The notes under the pieces: generated by a model
What the model saw: the letters and a program-made list of their open reading frames with translations, nothing else
Database searches by the model: none
What the model was told of the DNA's origin: nothing
NCBI RefSeq assembly: GCF_017599385.1
Contig: NZ_JAGFPK010000001.1
Coordinates: forward strand, 2,059,541-2,123,540
Direction of reading: 5' to 3'
DNA: 64,000 nt
DNA from: Ciceribacter sp. L1K22
GTDB taxonomy: Bacteria; Pseudomonadota; Alphaproteobacteria; Rhizobiales; Rhizobiaceae
Part shown: piece by piece, positions 44,460-54,107 of the stretch
How positions within the stretch are numbered: the stretch's first letter is position 1
Layout of the letters: every line of letters starts with the position of its first letter
Translations under genes and position numbers: made by a program

Positions 44460-45405
44460 GCATCACGGCTTCCTGCATCCGCTTGATTTCGGCGATTCGG
44501 GACTTCGTCTCCTCGTAACCCCGCTCGATCGCCTCCCCGGCGCGGTGAAACTCAGACAGGCCGATATCGCTGACGCGCGGATGCAGCGCCAGATCCGGCG
44601 GATCGCCGGCAAGCCTGGCCCGCGAGATGCGGTCCTGGATGATGTTGAACGACTGGACCATGACGCTCGTCACACCCAGCCGATTGGCCTTGTTCCGGAA
44701 CTCGGCGTCTTCGCCCAGTTCCTGGGCCTTGTGCTTGACCACCGCGGAGCGGCCGAACAGGTCGTAGTGCAGGTTGACGGCCATCACCAGCGTCTGCTCG
44801 TGCGAGCGACAGACGGATACCGGGACCGGATTGACGAGAGCGCCATCCACCAGGGTGCGCCCGTTGCACTTGATCGGCTCGAAGATGCCCGGTAGCGCGT
44901 AGGACGCACGGATCGCGGTAATCAGGCTGCCGCCGTCGATCCAGACTTCGTGGCCGCTGTTGAGTTCCGTCGCGACGGCGACGAAGGGCAGGGGCAGATC
45001 CTCGATCGACATGCCCTGCAGGTGTTCCTGCATGCGTTTGGTCAGCCGCATGCCGCCAAGCAGGCCGCCGCCGCCGATCGTCAGATCGAGAAGCGAAGCG
45101 ATGCGCCGCATGGTCAGCGATCGTGCGAAGGCTTCCAGTTCGTCGAGTTTTCCGGCGAGGTAGCAGCCGCCGACCAGCGCGCCGATCGAGGTGCCGGCCA
45201 CCATGCCGACTTCGATCTCCGCCTCGTCCAGAGCACGAAGCACGCCGATATGGGCCCAGCCGCGAGCAGCACCGCCACCCAGCGCCAGCGCTATCTTTGG
45301 CTTTTTCGGCAAGGCAGGGGGCGTCGGACCGGGATCGCCAGGTTCGCCGGATTTCGGCTTGTCGGCGGAAGGCGCCGCATGACGCGTCAAACTGAAGTTC
45401 AGCAT
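44455..45405 (-). CDS. Patatin-like phospholipase family protein
   Basis: A 316-residue serine acyl hydrolase with a Ser-Asp dyad: S73 in GTSIG and D187 in VDGALVNP. The oxyanion Gly-rich loop is GGGAARGWAHIG (43-54). It resembles the RssA/NTE group. A Pro-rich N-terminal stretch (16-34) precedes the domain. The substrate is probably a phospholipid or lysophospholipid at the membrane (family inference). ATG 45405 is chosen for a normal N-terminus. Confidence 0.92.
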   Translation of the reverse strand: MLNFSLTRHAAPSADKPKSGEPGDPGPTPPALPKKPKIALALGGGAARGWAHIGVLRALDEAEIEVGMVAGTSIGALVGGCYLAGKLDELEAFARSLTMRRIASLLDLTIGGGGLLGGMRLTKRMQEHLQGMSIEDLPLPFVAVATELNSGHEVWIDGGSLITAIRASYALPGIFEPIKCNGRTLVDGALVNPVPVSVCRSHEQTLVMAVNLHYDLFGRSAVVKHKAQELGEDAEFRNKANRLGVTSVMVQSFNIIQDRISRARLAGDPPDLALHPRVSDIGLSEFHRAGEAIERGYEETKSRIAEIKRMQEAVMR

Positions 45406-45511
45406 CCACAATACCCCTACGGCTGAACGATACCCCGAAGCTCTATTAGCGCATTCGATGCTTACGAATTCGTTATGGTCGTGCCGCAATGGGCGCGAAG
45501 AAGGCAGACGC

Positions 45512-45970
45512 CTATTTTTTGCTATCGCCGTAGACGTCGGCGGGATCGAAATGCCTGTGATCGTCGACGATCGTCAGTTGCGCCTCGCCATTCTCGAGCG
45601 CCGCCGATCGATAGAAGCAGGACCGGCGCCCGGTGTGGCATGTCGCGTCATGGCCGGCGACGGAGACCTTGAGCCACACGGCATCCTGGTCGCAATCGAC
45701 ACGGAAATCCTTCACCGTCTGCAGATTGCCTGAGCTTTCACCCTTTTTCCAGATTTTCCCGCGCGAGCGGCTGTAATAGTGCGCGATCCCGGTCGAGAGC
45801 GTCAGCGACAGCGCCTCCGCGTTCATGTGCGCCACCATCAGAAGCTCGCCGTCGCCGGCATCCGTGACCACGGCCGTCACCAGGCCGTTGGTGTCGAATT
45901 TCGGGGTGAACGGTCCGGCATCTTCCAGCGCCGCGTGGTCGGCCGGCGGCGGGGCGAATTCGATCGTCAT
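45512..45970 (-). CDS. hisI: Phosphoribosyl-AMP cyclohydrolase
   Basis: HisI opens the adenine ring of PR-AMP in histidine synthesis. The 152-residue monofunctional enzyme has the metal-site motifs DCDQDA (C93, D94, D96) and [13 protein letters not shown] (C111, H112, C118), with WKKGESSGN for substrate binding. It is not fused to hisE. It lies 28 bases after folE on the same strand. Confidence 0.97.
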   Translation of the reverse strand: MTIEFAPPPADHAALEDAGPFTPKFDTNGLVTAVVTDAGDGELLMVAHMNAEALSLTLSTGIAHYYSRSRGKIWKKGESSGNLQTVKDFRVDCDQDAVWLKVSVAGHDATCHTGRRSCFYRSAALENGEAQLTIVDDHRHFDPADVYGDSKK

Positions 45971-45998
45971 GAAAAGCGTCCTTGGAGAAACGTCCGCG

Positions 45999-46604
45999 TC
46001 AGCGGCTGCGGATCATCGACATGAAGCGCGCCTGTTCGGCGGCATTGCCCTTGAACTCACCGGTAAACGTCGTCGTCAGCGTCGTCGATCCGGACATCTT
46101 GATGCCGCGCATGGCCATGCACATGTGCTCAGCCTCGACCATGACGGCAACGCCGCGCGGCTGCAAGGCGGAGTCGATCCCCTCGGCGATCTGTGCCGTC
46201 ATCGCTTCCTGCGTCTGCAGGCGGCGGGCGAAGACATCGACCACGCGGGCGATCTTGGAAAGGCCGAGCACCCGGCCGTTCGGCAGATAGGCGACATGCG
46301 CCTTGCCGATGATCGGCACCATGTGATGTTCGCAGTGCGAGAAGAACGAGATGTCCTTGACCAAGACGATGTCGTCATAGCCGGCGACCTCCTCGAAGGT
46401 CGTGCCGAGAATGTCGTGGATATCCGCCTCATAACCGGAGAAAAGCTCACGATAGGCCTTCGCCACGCGCTTCGGCGTATCGAGCAGGCCCTCGCGGGTC
46501 GGGTCGTCGCCCGCCCAGCGCAGGAGAACGCGCACGGCCTCCTCGGCTTCCTCGCGCGACGGCTTGCCGGCTTCCGGAACCAGTTTCTTGACGATGGCGT
46601 CCAT
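45999..46604 (-). CDS. folE: GTP cyclohydrolase I
   Basis: FolE makes dihydroneopterin triphosphate, the first step of folate synthesis. The 201-residue type IA enzyme has the zinc ligands C91 and H94 in [10 protein letters not shown] and C162 in [10 protein letters not shown], and the catalytic H93/H160 region. The ATG at 46604 follows GGGAGA. It precedes hisI in a two-gene unit; both enzymes open a purine ring. Confidence 0.97.
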   Translation of the reverse strand: MDAIVKKLVPEAGKPSREEAEEAVRVLLRWAGDDPTREGLLDTPKRVAKAYRELFSGYEADIHDILGTTFEEVAGYDDIVLVKDISFFSHCEHHMVPIIGKAHVAYLPNGRVLGLSKIARVVDVFARRLQTQEAMTAQIAEGIDSALQPRGVAVMVEAEHMCMAMRGIKMSGSTTLTTTFTGEFKGNAAEQARFMSMIRSR

Positions 46605-46752
46605 GGTGTCGTCTCCCGCGGCCCTGATATCGGACCGGATCGTGCGGTTATCGCTTGTAATTGTGCAAAGCCGGCCTCGATGGCAAGGGCAGGCATGCTC
46701 TTTAACACGAGCCCGGTGAAAAAACCTTGTTTTGCATGTCTCGTCACCCGAC

Positions 46753-46769
46753 ATTACATATAGTGTAAT
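46753..46769. promoter_or_regulatory. Palindrome ATTACA-N5-TGTAAT between folE and the scaffold gene
   Basis: ATTACATATAGTGTAAT is a perfect 6-5-6 inverted repeat in the gap between divergent folE and the Fe-S scaffold gene. The half-site TGTAAT is the same hexamer as in the znu palindrome, but the arrangement is reversed and the spacing differs. It could be an operator or overlap a -10 element. Confidence 0.45.
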
Positions 46770-46847
46770 CGCAAGACGGGAGAAGGCGGCGCGATTGCGA
46801 CATGGCTTTCGCCGTCGCCGCTGCTGACGAACGGACCGAAACGGATC

Positions 46848-47291
46848 ATGGACGACATTTACAACAACAGGATTCTCGATTTCGCCGGCAATATCGAGCG
46901 GACTGGCGCGCTTGCCGACGCCGACGCCGTCGCGGACAAGCACTCGAAACTCTGCGGGTCCAAGGTCAGGGTGTACCTCAAGACCGATGGCGATACCGTT
47001 ACCGACTTCTCCCACGAGGTGAAGGCCTGCGCGCTTGGCCAGGCCTCGTCATCGATCATGGCGCGCCACATCGTTGGAGCCACGGCGGCGGAAATCCGAA
47101 AGGCTCGCGAGGACATGCTGGCCATGCTGAAGGAAGACGGCGAGGGCCCGTCTGGCCGTTTCGAGGACATGCGCTTCCTCAAACCCGTCAAGGACTACAA
47201 GGCCCGCCACGCCTCCACCATGCTGACTTTCGAGGCCGTCGTCGATTGTCTCGACCAGATCGAGGCGAAGAAGGTCGCCGAAGCGTCGTGA
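46848..47291 (+). CDS. Iron-sulfur cluster assembly scaffold-like protein (NifU N-terminal/IscU fold)
   Basis: A 147-residue NifU_N-domain protein. Two of the usual three cluster-ligand cysteines remain, C36 in KLCGS and C61 in [11 protein letters not shown]. The third position, in KARHASTML, is H121 instead of Cys. The rest of the fold matches SufU/IscU-like scaffolds. It is followed by yidD 56 bases later. Role in Fe-S transfer is inferred from family; the ligand change suggests a different cluster or zinc site. Confidence 0.88.
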   Translation: MDDIYNNRILDFAGNIERTGALADADAVADKHSKLCGSKVRVYLKTDGDTVTDFSHEVKACALGQASSSIMARHIVGATAAEIRKAREDMLAMLKEDGEGPSGRFEDMRFLKPVKDYKARHASTMLTFEAVVDCLDQIEAKKVAEAS

Positions 47292-47347
47292 TCGGAGCCG
47301 TGTTCGCGGTCGCCCCTGTCGCCGACTTCTCAACGGAAGCCGCCTGA

Positions 47348-47716
47348 ATGTGCGCTGCTGGCCACCATCAACCAGATTCCCGGCCTGGCGGTCGCAACTA
47401 TGCCGGTCCGTTCCGCAAGACGCCCGGCCGCCTTCTCGGCATGGGCCTGATCCGCCTCTACCAGTTGACGCTGTCGAGCCTGATCGGCAGCTCCTGCCGG
47501 CACAGCCCGACCTGTTCGGAATACGGCTACGAGGCGATCGCCCGCCATGGCCTCTGGTCCGGCGGCTGGCTGACGCTCTTCCGCGTCGGTCGCTGTGGCC
47601 CGGGTGGCACCTGGGGCTTTGATCCGGTTCCCGAAACGCTGGACGACCGCTATCACTGGTGGGCGCCCTGGTCGTTCTGGAAGGCCGGGCGGAAGAAAGA
47701 CGACATCCTCCGATAG
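47348..47716 (+). CDS. yidD: Membrane protein insertion efficiency factor YidD
   Basis: A 122-residue YidD-family protein. The core is IRLYQLTLSSLIGSSCRHSP, TCSEYGYEAIARHG and GRCGPGGTWGFDPVP, all diagnostic. YidD aids YidC/Sec-dependent membrane insertion at the inner membrane. Rather than the usual rnpA-yidC neighbourhood, it follows the scaffold gene, an arrangement often seen in Alphaproteobacteria. Confidence 0.95.
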   Translation: MCAAGHHQPDSRPGGRNYAGPFRKTPGRLLGMGLIRLYQLTLSSLIGSSCRHSPTCSEYGYEAIARHGLWSGGWLTLFRVGRCGPGGTWGFDPVPETLDDRYHWWAPWSFWKAGRKKDDILR

Positions 47717-47724
47717 GACGCTCC

Positions 47725-48087
47725 ATGCCCTTCGATCCCGCCGAACATGTCCGGATCTACCACGCCGCGATCAACGCCCTCGATTTCCCCGCGATCGAAG
47801 CCTTCTTCGCCGAAGATGCCGTCTATCTCTCCCCCGGCACCGGCGACACGGTCGGCCGCGACGCCATCCTGTCGGCCTTCCGACAATACTTCGAGACCTA
47901 TCCGGACCAGCGCGCCTGGGACGACGCGATCGAAGCCACCGGCCCGCGATCGGCCCGCGCCGTCTGGAACATCGAGGCGACACACGCGACAACGGGTGAG
48001 CGTCTCTCGCGCCGGGGAACCGAGACGGTCGAATTTGACAGCGAGGGCCGCATTGTCAGGATAGAAGTAGAGGATCGGAATCCATGA
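47725..48087 (+). CDS. SnoaL/NTF2-like domain protein
   Basis: A 120-residue alpha+beta cone protein with IYHAAINALDFPAIEAFFAEDAV and a C-terminal strand VEFDSEGRIVRIEVE. Typical of SnoaL-like proteins, which bind small molecules or act as isomerases. The ATG is eight bases after the yidD stop and its own end overlaps the next gene by ATGA, so it belongs to this operon. Function unknown. Confidence 0.82.
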   Translation: MPFDPAEHVRIYHAAINALDFPAIEAFFAEDAVYLSPGTGDTVGRDAILSAFRQYFETYPDQRAWDDAIEATGPRSARAVWNIEATHATTGERLSRRGTETVEFDSEGRIVRIEVEDRNP

Positions 48088-48512
48088 CCGTACCGATGGA
48101 ATACCGCCACGCATCGCGTGATTTCGACGCCTTCATGACCGACCTGCGCGACCATGCGATGCTGCAGACCACGCACCAGACTTATACCATGCTGCAGGCG
48201 GTCCTCTACGCCTTCCGCCGACGTCTCGACACCAGGCAGGCCATCGCCTTTGCCGCTGTTCTTCCGCCGGTGCTGCGTGCTATCTTCGTCAGCGATTGGG
48301 ACGTCGATGTCCCGCCCGTTTCATTCGGCACCGAGGCGGAAATGATGGCGGAGGTGAGGGCGCTTCGTCATAATCACAACCTGTCGACGGACTGGGCGAT
48401 CCGCGACGTCGCGGTCGTGCTCCGGCGTCACGTCGATCCGGCCGCGTTCGAACGTGTCCTGTCGGACTTGCCGCAGGACGCCCGGGAATTCTGGCGGACA
48501 GGGGAGACCTGA
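48084..48512 (+). CDS. DUF2267 domain-containing protein
   Basis: A 142-residue soluble helical protein. TTHQTYTMLQAVLYAFRRRLDTRQAIAFAAVLPPVLRAIF is the family core (about 29-68; key elements AFRRRL and LPPVLRAIF). Function unknown; in other bacteria DUF2267 genes sit with stress or BON/CBS proteins. It is coupled to the SnoaL-like gene by a 4-base overlap. Confidence 0.83.
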   Translation: MTVPMEYRHASRDFDAFMTDLRDHAMLQTTHQTYTMLQAVLYAFRRRLDTRQAIAFAAVLPPVLRAIFVSDWDVDVPPVSFGTEAEMMAEVRALRHNHNLSTDWAIRDVAVVLRRHVDPAAFERVLSDLPQDAREFWRTGET

Positions 48513-48559
48513 CGGAGCTCGCCAGCAGAGCATATGATCGGTGTCATGGGGGCGACCGG

Positions 48560-48763
48560 ATGACGGTGCTGCAGGGTCTTCTCTTTCTGGCCTCACTGGC
48601 GCTCGGCCTCTGGCTGACCGGCTGGGGTGCGCTCTACCTCCTGCAAGGCCGCCGCTTCGCCGCGCGTCGCGGCCACAGCCGCACCTCCTCGCCGTGGCAG
48701 ATCATCGCCTGCGGTCTTCTGGCGCTGGCGCTTGCCGTTTCGGTCGTGCTGGCCGAGTTCTAG
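48560..48763 (+). CDS. Small two-helix membrane protein (67 aa)
   Basis: Two hydrophobic helices (LFLASLALGLWLTGWGALYLL and IIACGLLALALAVSVVLA) flank a basic loop (QGRRFAARRGHSR). Both ends would face the periplasm by the positive-inside rule. No domain recognised. It lies at the end of the yidD unit, about 100 bases before thrS. Confidence 0.65.
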   Translation: MTVLQGLLFLASLALGLWLTGWGALYLLQGRRFAARRGHSRTSSPWQIIACGLLALALAVSVVLAEF

Positions 48764-48871
48764 CGTCTTTACTCAAGAGCGATTTCGCACTATCACGCGC
48801 ACGTCATCGCCGGCCGTCTCCGGCACTTTCACCACCCGCATTCGTTGGCGGGACTGGATAGGAGATCATAA

Positions 48872-50890
48872 ATGTCCGTTTCCCTTACATTCCCCGACGG
48901 TTCCGTGCGCAGCTTCGAGGCTGGCACCACGGGTCTCGCCGTCGCCGAATCCATTTCCAAGTCGCTCGCCAAGAAGGCTGTCGCGATCGCGCTCGATGGT
49001 GACTTGCGCGATCTCTCCGATCCCGTCACCGACGGCCGGATCGAGATCGTCACCCGCACCGATCCGCGCGCGCTGGAGCTCATCCGCCACGACGCCGCCC
49101 ACGTGATGGCCGAGGCGGTGCAGGACCTCTGGCCCGGCACGCAGGTCACCATCGGTCCTGTGATCGAGAACGGCTTCTACTACGATTTCAAGCGCGTCCA
49201 CCCGGATACCCGCGAGGACTGGCCCTTCACGCCCGACGATCTGCCGAAGATCGAGAAGAAGATGAAGGAGATCATCCAGAAGAACGCCGCCTTCACCAAG
49301 GAGATCTGGTCGCGCGACAAGGCCCGCGACGTCTTCGCCGACAAGGGCGAGGCCTACAAGGTCGAGCTAGTCGACATGATTCCGGAAGGCCAGGACCTCA
49401 AGATCTACAAGCAGGGCGACTGGTTCGACCTCTGCCGAGGTCCGCACATGGCCTCCACCGGCCAGATCGGCACGGCCTTCAAGCTGATGAAGGTCGCCGG
49501 CGCCTACTGGCGTGGCGATTCCACCCGACCGATGCTGACACGCATCTATGGCACCGCCTGGGCGACCCAGGAGGAACTCGACCAGTACCTGCATGTGCTG
49601 GAAGAGGCGGAGAAGCGCGACCACCGCAAGCTCGGCCGCGAGATGGATCTCTTCCATTTCCAGGAAGAAGGCCCAGGCGTCGTCTTCTGGCATGGGAAGG
49701 GCTGGCGTATGTTCCAGACCTTGACCTCCTACATGCGTCGCCGTCTTGCCGGCGCCTATGACGAGGTCAATGCGCCGCAGATCCTCGACAAGTCGCTCTG
49801 GGAAACCTCGGGTCACTGGGGCTGGTACCAGGAAAACATGTTCGCGGTGAAATCCGCCCATGCCTTCACCCATCCCGACGACGAGGAAGCCGACCAGCGC
49901 ATCTTCGCCCTGAAGCCGATGAACTGCCCGGGTCACGTGCAGATTTTCAAGCACGGCCTGAAGTCCTACCGCGACATGCCGATCCGGCTCGCCGAGTTCG
50001 GCACCGTCCACCGTTACGAGGCGTCCGGCGCTCTGCACGGCCTGATGCGCGTGCGCGGCTTCACGCAGGACGACGCCCACGTCTTCTGCACCGAAGAGCA
50101 GATGGCGGCCGAATGCCTGCGCATCAACGACCTGATCCTCTCGGTCTACGAGGACTTCGGCTTCTCGGAAGTCGTCGTCAAGCTCTCGACCCGTCCGGAA
50201 AAGCGCGTCGGTTCCGACGAGCTGTGGGACCGCGCCGAGAGCGTCATGATGGACGTCCTGAAGCAGATCGAGGCGCAGTCCGGCGGCCGCATCAAGACCG
50301 GCATCCTGCCGGGCGAGGGCGCCTTCTACGGTCCGAAGTTCGAGTACACGCTGAGGGATGCCATCGGCCGTGAATGGCAGTGCGGCACCACGCAGGTCGA
50401 CTTCAACCTGCCGGAACGCTTCGGCGCCTTTTACATCGACCAGAATTCCGAGAAGAAGCAGCCCGTGATGATCCACCGCGCCATCTGCGGCTCGATGGAG
50501 CGCTTCCTCGGCATCCTGATCGAGAACTTCGCTGGCCACATGCCGCTCTGGTTCGCGCCGACCCAGGTCGTCGTCGCCACGATCACCTCCGATGCCGACG
50601 ACTACGGTCGCGAAGTGGCCGAAACGCTGCGCGAGGCGGGCATGCAGGTGGAGACCGATTTCCGTAACGAGAAGATCAACTACAAGATCCGCGAGCACTC
50701 GGTCACCAAGGTCCCTGTCATCATCGTCTGCGGCAAGAAGGAGGCCGAGGAACGCTCGGTCAATATCCGTCGCTTGGGATCGCAGGCCCAGACGCCGATG
50801 TCGCTGGTGGAAGCCGTCGCGCTGCTGGCCGGCGAGGCGACGCCGCCCGATGTTCGCCGCAAGCTCTCGGCGAAATCCTTCATCGCCTGA
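48872..50890 (+). CDS. thrS: Threonine--tRNA ligase
   Basis: ThrRS charges tRNA-Thr. The 672-residue protein has TGS (1-62), the editing domain with H73-DAA-H77 and its partner region, the class II catalytic core (motif 2 [31 protein letters not shown]) and the anticodon-binding domain (from about 565). The ATG at 48872 is 8-10 bases after TAGGAGA. It is slightly longer than E. coli ThrS (642). Confidence 0.98.
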   Translation: MSVSLTFPDGSVRSFEAGTTGLAVAESISKSLAKKAVAIALDGDLRDLSDPVTDGRIEIVTRTDPRALELIRHDAAHVMAEAVQDLWPGTQVTIGPVIENGFYYDFKRVHPDTREDWPFTPDDLPKIEKKMKEIIQKNAAFTKEIWSRDKARDVFADKGEAYKVELVDMIPEGQDLKIYKQGDWFDLCRGPHMASTGQIGTAFKLMKVAGAYWRGDSTRPMLTRIYGTAWATQEELDQYLHVLEEAEKRDHRKLGREMDLFHFQEEGPGVVFWHGKGWRMFQTLTSYMRRRLAGAYDEVNAPQILDKSLWETSGHWGWYQENMFAVKSAHAFTHPDDEEADQRIFALKPMNCPGHVQIFKHGLKSYRDMPIRLAEFGTVHRYEASGALHGLMRVRGFTQDDAHVFCTEEQMAAECLRINDLILSVYEDFGFSEVVVKLSTRPEKRVGSDELWDRAESVMMDVLKQIEAQSGGRIKTGILPGEGAFYGPKFEYTLRDAIGREWQCGTTQVDFNLPERFGAFYIDQNSEKKQPVMIHRAICGSMERFLGILIENFAGHMPLWFAPTQVVVATITSDADDYGREVAETLREAGMQVETDFRNEKINYKIREHSVTKVPVIIVCGKKEAEERSVNIRRLGSQAQTPMSLVEAVALLAGEATPPDVRRKLSAKSFIA

Positions 50891-50897
50891 TCATCTG

Positions 50898-50927
50898 CGG
50901 CGGGGCTTTCACAGCCCCGCCGTTTTT
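50898..50927 (+). terminator. Terminator after thrS
   Basis: A perfect 10-bp stem (50898-50907 with 50913-50922), 5-base loop and TTTTT lie eight bases after the thrS stop. Confidence 0.93.
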
Positions 50928-50990
50928 CTGTCATGTCCCTGTCATCCAGAGGGTTCAAAGCTCTTCGGATAACGAAAGCCGGAGATTGCC

Positions 50991-51833
50991 TTGCGATTCG
51001 AGGAACTGTCCTATGCCAACGAGCGTGATCCGCGCCTCAAGCGCTGGTTCATCCGCTCCATCGAAGGTCTCTCCGGTCGCGACCGCTTCGCCCGTCTCTA
51101 CGACATCTGGCGCTCCGACATCGTCGGCAAGTCCGATCGCGTCTTCGGCAAGATGCTCGACCTGATCGACGTCCGCCTTGACATCACCGGACAATGGCCG
51201 CCGGCGAATCTTCCCGAAGGCCCCGTCGTCATCGTCGCCAACCACCCGTTCGGCATCGGCGACGGCATCGCCGTGCTGGCCATGGCCGAGGAACTCGGCC
51301 GTCCGTTCCGTGTGCTGATCAACAACGAACTGCTCAAGGTGCCGGAAATGGCGCCCTATTCGCTGCCGGTGTCCTTCGAGGAGACCAAGGAAGCCCTGGC
51401 GATCAACATGCAGACCCGGCACGAGGCCGTGCGGCTCTTGAAGGAAGGCGTCACCGTCGTGGTCTTCCCGGCCGGCGGCGTCGCCACGGCGAAGAAGGGC
51501 TTCGGCCGCGCCGAGGATCTGCCGTGGAAGATGTTTCCGGCAAAGCTTATCCAGTCGGCCCGCGCCAGCGTGATACCCGTGTATTTCGAGGGGCAGAACG
51601 GCCGCCTCTTCCACATCGCCAGCAAGCTGTCGCTGACGCTGCGGCTGTCTCTGCTGGTGCGGGAATTCCGTCGCCTGTCGGGCAGCGCCATCACGGCCCG
51701 CGCCGGACGGGTGATCACCTGGACCGAGTTGTCGCTGATCGCTGACCGCAAGGACTTGCTGTCGACGCTCTACCAGTCGGTCTTTTCCATGGCGCCGGTA
51801 AAGAAGACGCGCGTCTTCCGGAAGGCTGCCTGA
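50991..51833 (+). CDS. Lysophospholipid acyltransferase family protein
   Basis: A 280-residue PlsC-domain protein. The acyltransferase motif reads NHPFGIGDG: H85 and D91 are separated by five residues, not the usual four, as in the HPFG-D hemolysin-like/OlsA-like branch. A downstream FPAGGVA block matches motif III. It probably acylates a lyso-lipid at the inner membrane. The start is TTG at 50991 with GGAGA just upstream; no better ATG is in frame near it. Confidence 0.85.
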   Translation: MRFEELSYANERDPRLKRWFIRSIEGLSGRDRFARLYDIWRSDIVGKSDRVFGKMLDLIDVRLDITGQWPPANLPEGPVVIVANHPFGIGDGIAVLAMAEELGRPFRVLINNELLKVPEMAPYSLPVSFEETKEALAINMQTRHEAVRLLKEGVTVVVFPAGGVATAKKGFGRAEDLPWKMFPAKLIQSARASVIPVYFEGQNGRLFHIASKLSLTLRLSLLVREFRRLSGSAITARAGRVITWTELSLIADRKDLLSTLYQSVFSMAPVKKTRVFRKAA

Positions 51834-51857
51834 GGCAACGCCGCCCTTGGGACGACG

Positions 51858-52826
51858 TCAACTGCCGAGCAGCACCTCGACGTCCTTGTTGACGCCGGCT
51901 TCCACCGAGAAATCCTGTTGGAATATCTTGTCCTTGTTGCGGGCGATGGCGGTATAGCCGCCTTCGGCCAGTACGAGGGTCGGGAAGGCGCTGACGCTTT
52001 CCCCGACGATATCGCCGCCAGCAGTCACGATCGACCAGGCGGTGTCGGCGATCGCCTCGCCGCCGGCTTCAGAAACCAGCTTGAAGTTGATCTGCGCCGC
52101 GCGGTGTTGGATCGTCGCCTCGGTCAGCTTGCCGGCCTCCACCTTGATGTCGGCGCGCACGACTGCGTTCACACTGCCGTATTCCGACACGATATGATAG
52201 GTATCGGCGCCGAGCCGGACGATGGTGTTCGGCTTCACGTCGGACAGCACGAGCCGCCGGTCGCCATTTTCCTGCACCTCCGCCGCGTAGACGTCAAAGC
52301 GCAACTGCTGTGGCGGAACGCGGGTGTCGGCGCCTGACACGGCATTCAAAACCAGGCCACCGGCATCCAGAACCATGACCTGATGTTCGACCGTCCCGTC
52401 TTGCGGCACGGAGAGCTTCTTCGTCGCGCCTGCGCGGCCGAAGGCGACGTTGACGAAATAGTCTCCCGGCATCAGCTGGAAATCGGCCGATCCGCCCTCC
52501 GAGCTTGCCAGCAGGGGCAGCTTGCCGTCGTCGCCGGGGATCGGGCTGAACACGCGCCAGGAAAGTCCCTGTTCGACCGCTTCGCCGTCTTCCGTCAGCC
52601 GCGCTTCCATGCTGACGCTCTTGGCGGGACTGGCGGTCAGGGCGTCGGGCAGCTCAGGAGAAAACGCCTTCAGCTTGGGCATCTTCACCGAACCGTCCAG
52701 CTGCTTGAACGTGCTGAAGGCATCCTGCGCGAAGCCACGATCGGCCATCGGGACTGCCACGAGAAACAAAAGAAGAAGGCAGGCGAGCGGGCGAAACCCT
52801 GGCATGCGTCGGTAACCGGTTGACAT
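51858..52826 (-). CDS. Secreted protein with three tandem beta-sandwich-like repeats
   Basis: The 322-residue precursor has a signal peptide ([20 protein letters not shown] region). After a short linker the sequence repeats about every 75-90 residues with a shared pattern: a segment like [17 protein letters not shown], then [17 protein letters not shown]. The second copy has [16 protein letters not shown] then [14 protein letters not shown], and the third [15 protein letters not shown] then [15 protein letters not shown]. This looks like transthyretin/carboxypeptidase-regulatory-like domains. Function unknown. Start uncertain (52826, 52805 or 52862). Confidence 0.75.
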   Translation of the reverse strand: MSTGYRRMPGFRPLACLLLLFLVAVPMADRGFAQDAFSTFKQLDGSVKMPKLKAFSPELPDALTASPAKSVSMEARLTEDGEAVEQGLSWRVFSPIPGDDGKLPLLASSEGGSADFQLMPGDYFVNVAFGRAGATKKLSVPQDGTVEHQVMVLDAGGLVLNAVSGADTRVPPQQLRFDVYAAEVQENGDRRLVLSDVKPNTIVRLGADTYHIVSEYGSVNAVVRADIKVEAGKLTEATIQHRAAQINFKLVSEAGGEAIADTAWSIVTAGGDIVGESVSAFPTLVLAEGGYTAIARNKDKIFQQDFSVEAGVNKDVEVLLGS

Positions 52827-52907
52827 CTTGAGCGTTGGCAGCAAGTTCAATCCCAACCGCATGGCAATTTCAAGTCCATTCCGCTCCGCCTGACCCAGGG
52901 AAACCCC

Positions 52908-53498
52908 ATGAACACCCAAAATAATGCAGCGCTCCTCGACTATCTGAAGATCCGCCGGTCCGTTCCCGCCTTCCAGATGTGTGAGCCCGGCCCGAATCGG
53001 AGCCAGTTGGAGGATATTCTGCGGCTTGCCGTGCGCGTGCCTGACCATGGAAAGCTGGCCCCCTGGCGCTTCATCGTTTATCGCGGCGACCGCCGGGCCG
53101 AAATCGGCGAGGCGCTTTTGCAGATGGCACTGGAGAAGAACCCTGATCTCAGCGAGGAGATGGTGAATGTCGAGCGCACCCGCTTCACCCGCGCGCCGGT
53201 CGTCATCGCCGTTGTCAGCAAGGCCGCGCCGCACTTCAAGATCCCGGAATGGGAGCAGGTCATGTCCGCCGGCGCAGTGTGCCTCAATCTCCTGATGGCG
53301 GCCAACGCCCACGGCTACGTCTCGAACTGGCTGACGGAATGGTTCGCCTTCGACGAGCGCGCCTTCCCGCTGCTCGGCATCGAGCCGGGCGAAAAGGTCG
53401 CCGGCTTCATCCACATCGGCTCCACCACCTTCCCGGTCACCGAGCGTCCAAGGCCGGAGCTTGCCGATGTCGTCACCTGGGTCGGCGAGGCGGAGTGA
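52908..53498 (+). CDS. Nitroreductase family protein (YdjA-like)
   Basis: A 196-residue FMN-dependent oxidoreductase. The N-terminal RRSVPAF contacts FMN phosphate; [17 protein letters not shown] and the C-terminal [18 protein letters not shown] match the YdjA branch, small nitroreductases with relaxed substrate use. Its stop overlaps the downstream flavin-reductase-like gene by one base. Confidence 0.92.
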   Translation: MNTQNNAALLDYLKIRRSVPAFQMCEPGPNRSQLEDILRLAVRVPDHGKLAPWRFIVYRGDRRAEIGEALLQMALEKNPDLSEEMVNVERTRFTRAPVVIAVVSKAAPHFKIPEWEQVMSAGAVCLNLLMAANAHGYVSNWLTEWFAFDERAFPLLGIEPGEKVAGFIHIGSTTFPVTERPRPELADVVTWVGEAE

Positions 53499-54103
53499 TG
53501 TTCTACGACACCGCCAGCAACCGACACGGTCTTGCCCATGATCCGTTTAAGGCGATCGTCGTGCCGCGTCCGATCGGCTGGATCGGTACGAAGGGCAGGG
53601 ACGGTTCGCTCAACCTCTCGCCCTATTCCTTCTTCAATGCCATCGGCGACAATCCCAAGCTGGTGATGTTCTCCTCCTCCGGCCCGAAACACAGCGCCCG
53701 CAATGCCGAGGAAACGGGCGTCTTCACCTGCAACTTCGTCGGTCGCGAACTTGTGGAGGCGATGAACATGTCGTCGATCGCCGTTCCCTATGGCGAGAAC
53801 GAGTTCGAGATCGCCGGGCTGACACCGGTGTTCGGCGAACTCGTCGACGCGCCCTATGTCGGCGAGGCGGCGGCGGCACTCGAATGCCGCGTAACCGAGG
53901 TTGTCCGCCCGCGCACCGTCGATGGCGGCGTCGCCGACTCGATCATGGTCATCGGCCAGGTCATGGGCATCCACATCGACGAGCGGATCATTCGCGACGG
54001 CATGCTCGACATGTCTCTCGCACGGCCGGTCGCGCGCATGGGCTATCTCGACTACGCGGAGGCGAGCGACACCTTCCCGTTGCGGCGTCCAAAGGCGCCC
54101 TGA
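53498..54103 (+). CDS. Flavin reductase family protein (FMN-binding split barrel)
   Basis: A 201-residue flavoprotein-like protein. Diagnostic stretches are FKAIVVPRPIGWIGTKG, NLSPYSFFNAIGDNP and VMFSSSGPKHSARNAEETG. It binds FMN in the family. Coupling to the nitroreductase (TGATG) suggests they function together in reducing a flavin-linked substrate. Partner unknown. Confidence 0.92.
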   Translation: MFYDTASNRHGLAHDPFKAIVVPRPIGWIGTKGRDGSLNLSPYSFFNAIGDNPKLVMFSSSGPKHSARNAEETGVFTCNFVGRELVEAMNMSSIAVPYGENEFEIAGLTPVFGELVDAPYVGEAAAALECRVTEVVRPRTVDGGVADSIMVIGQVMGIHIDERIIRDGMLDMSLARPVARMGYLDYAEASDTFPLRRPKAP

Positions 54104-54107
54104 GAGG

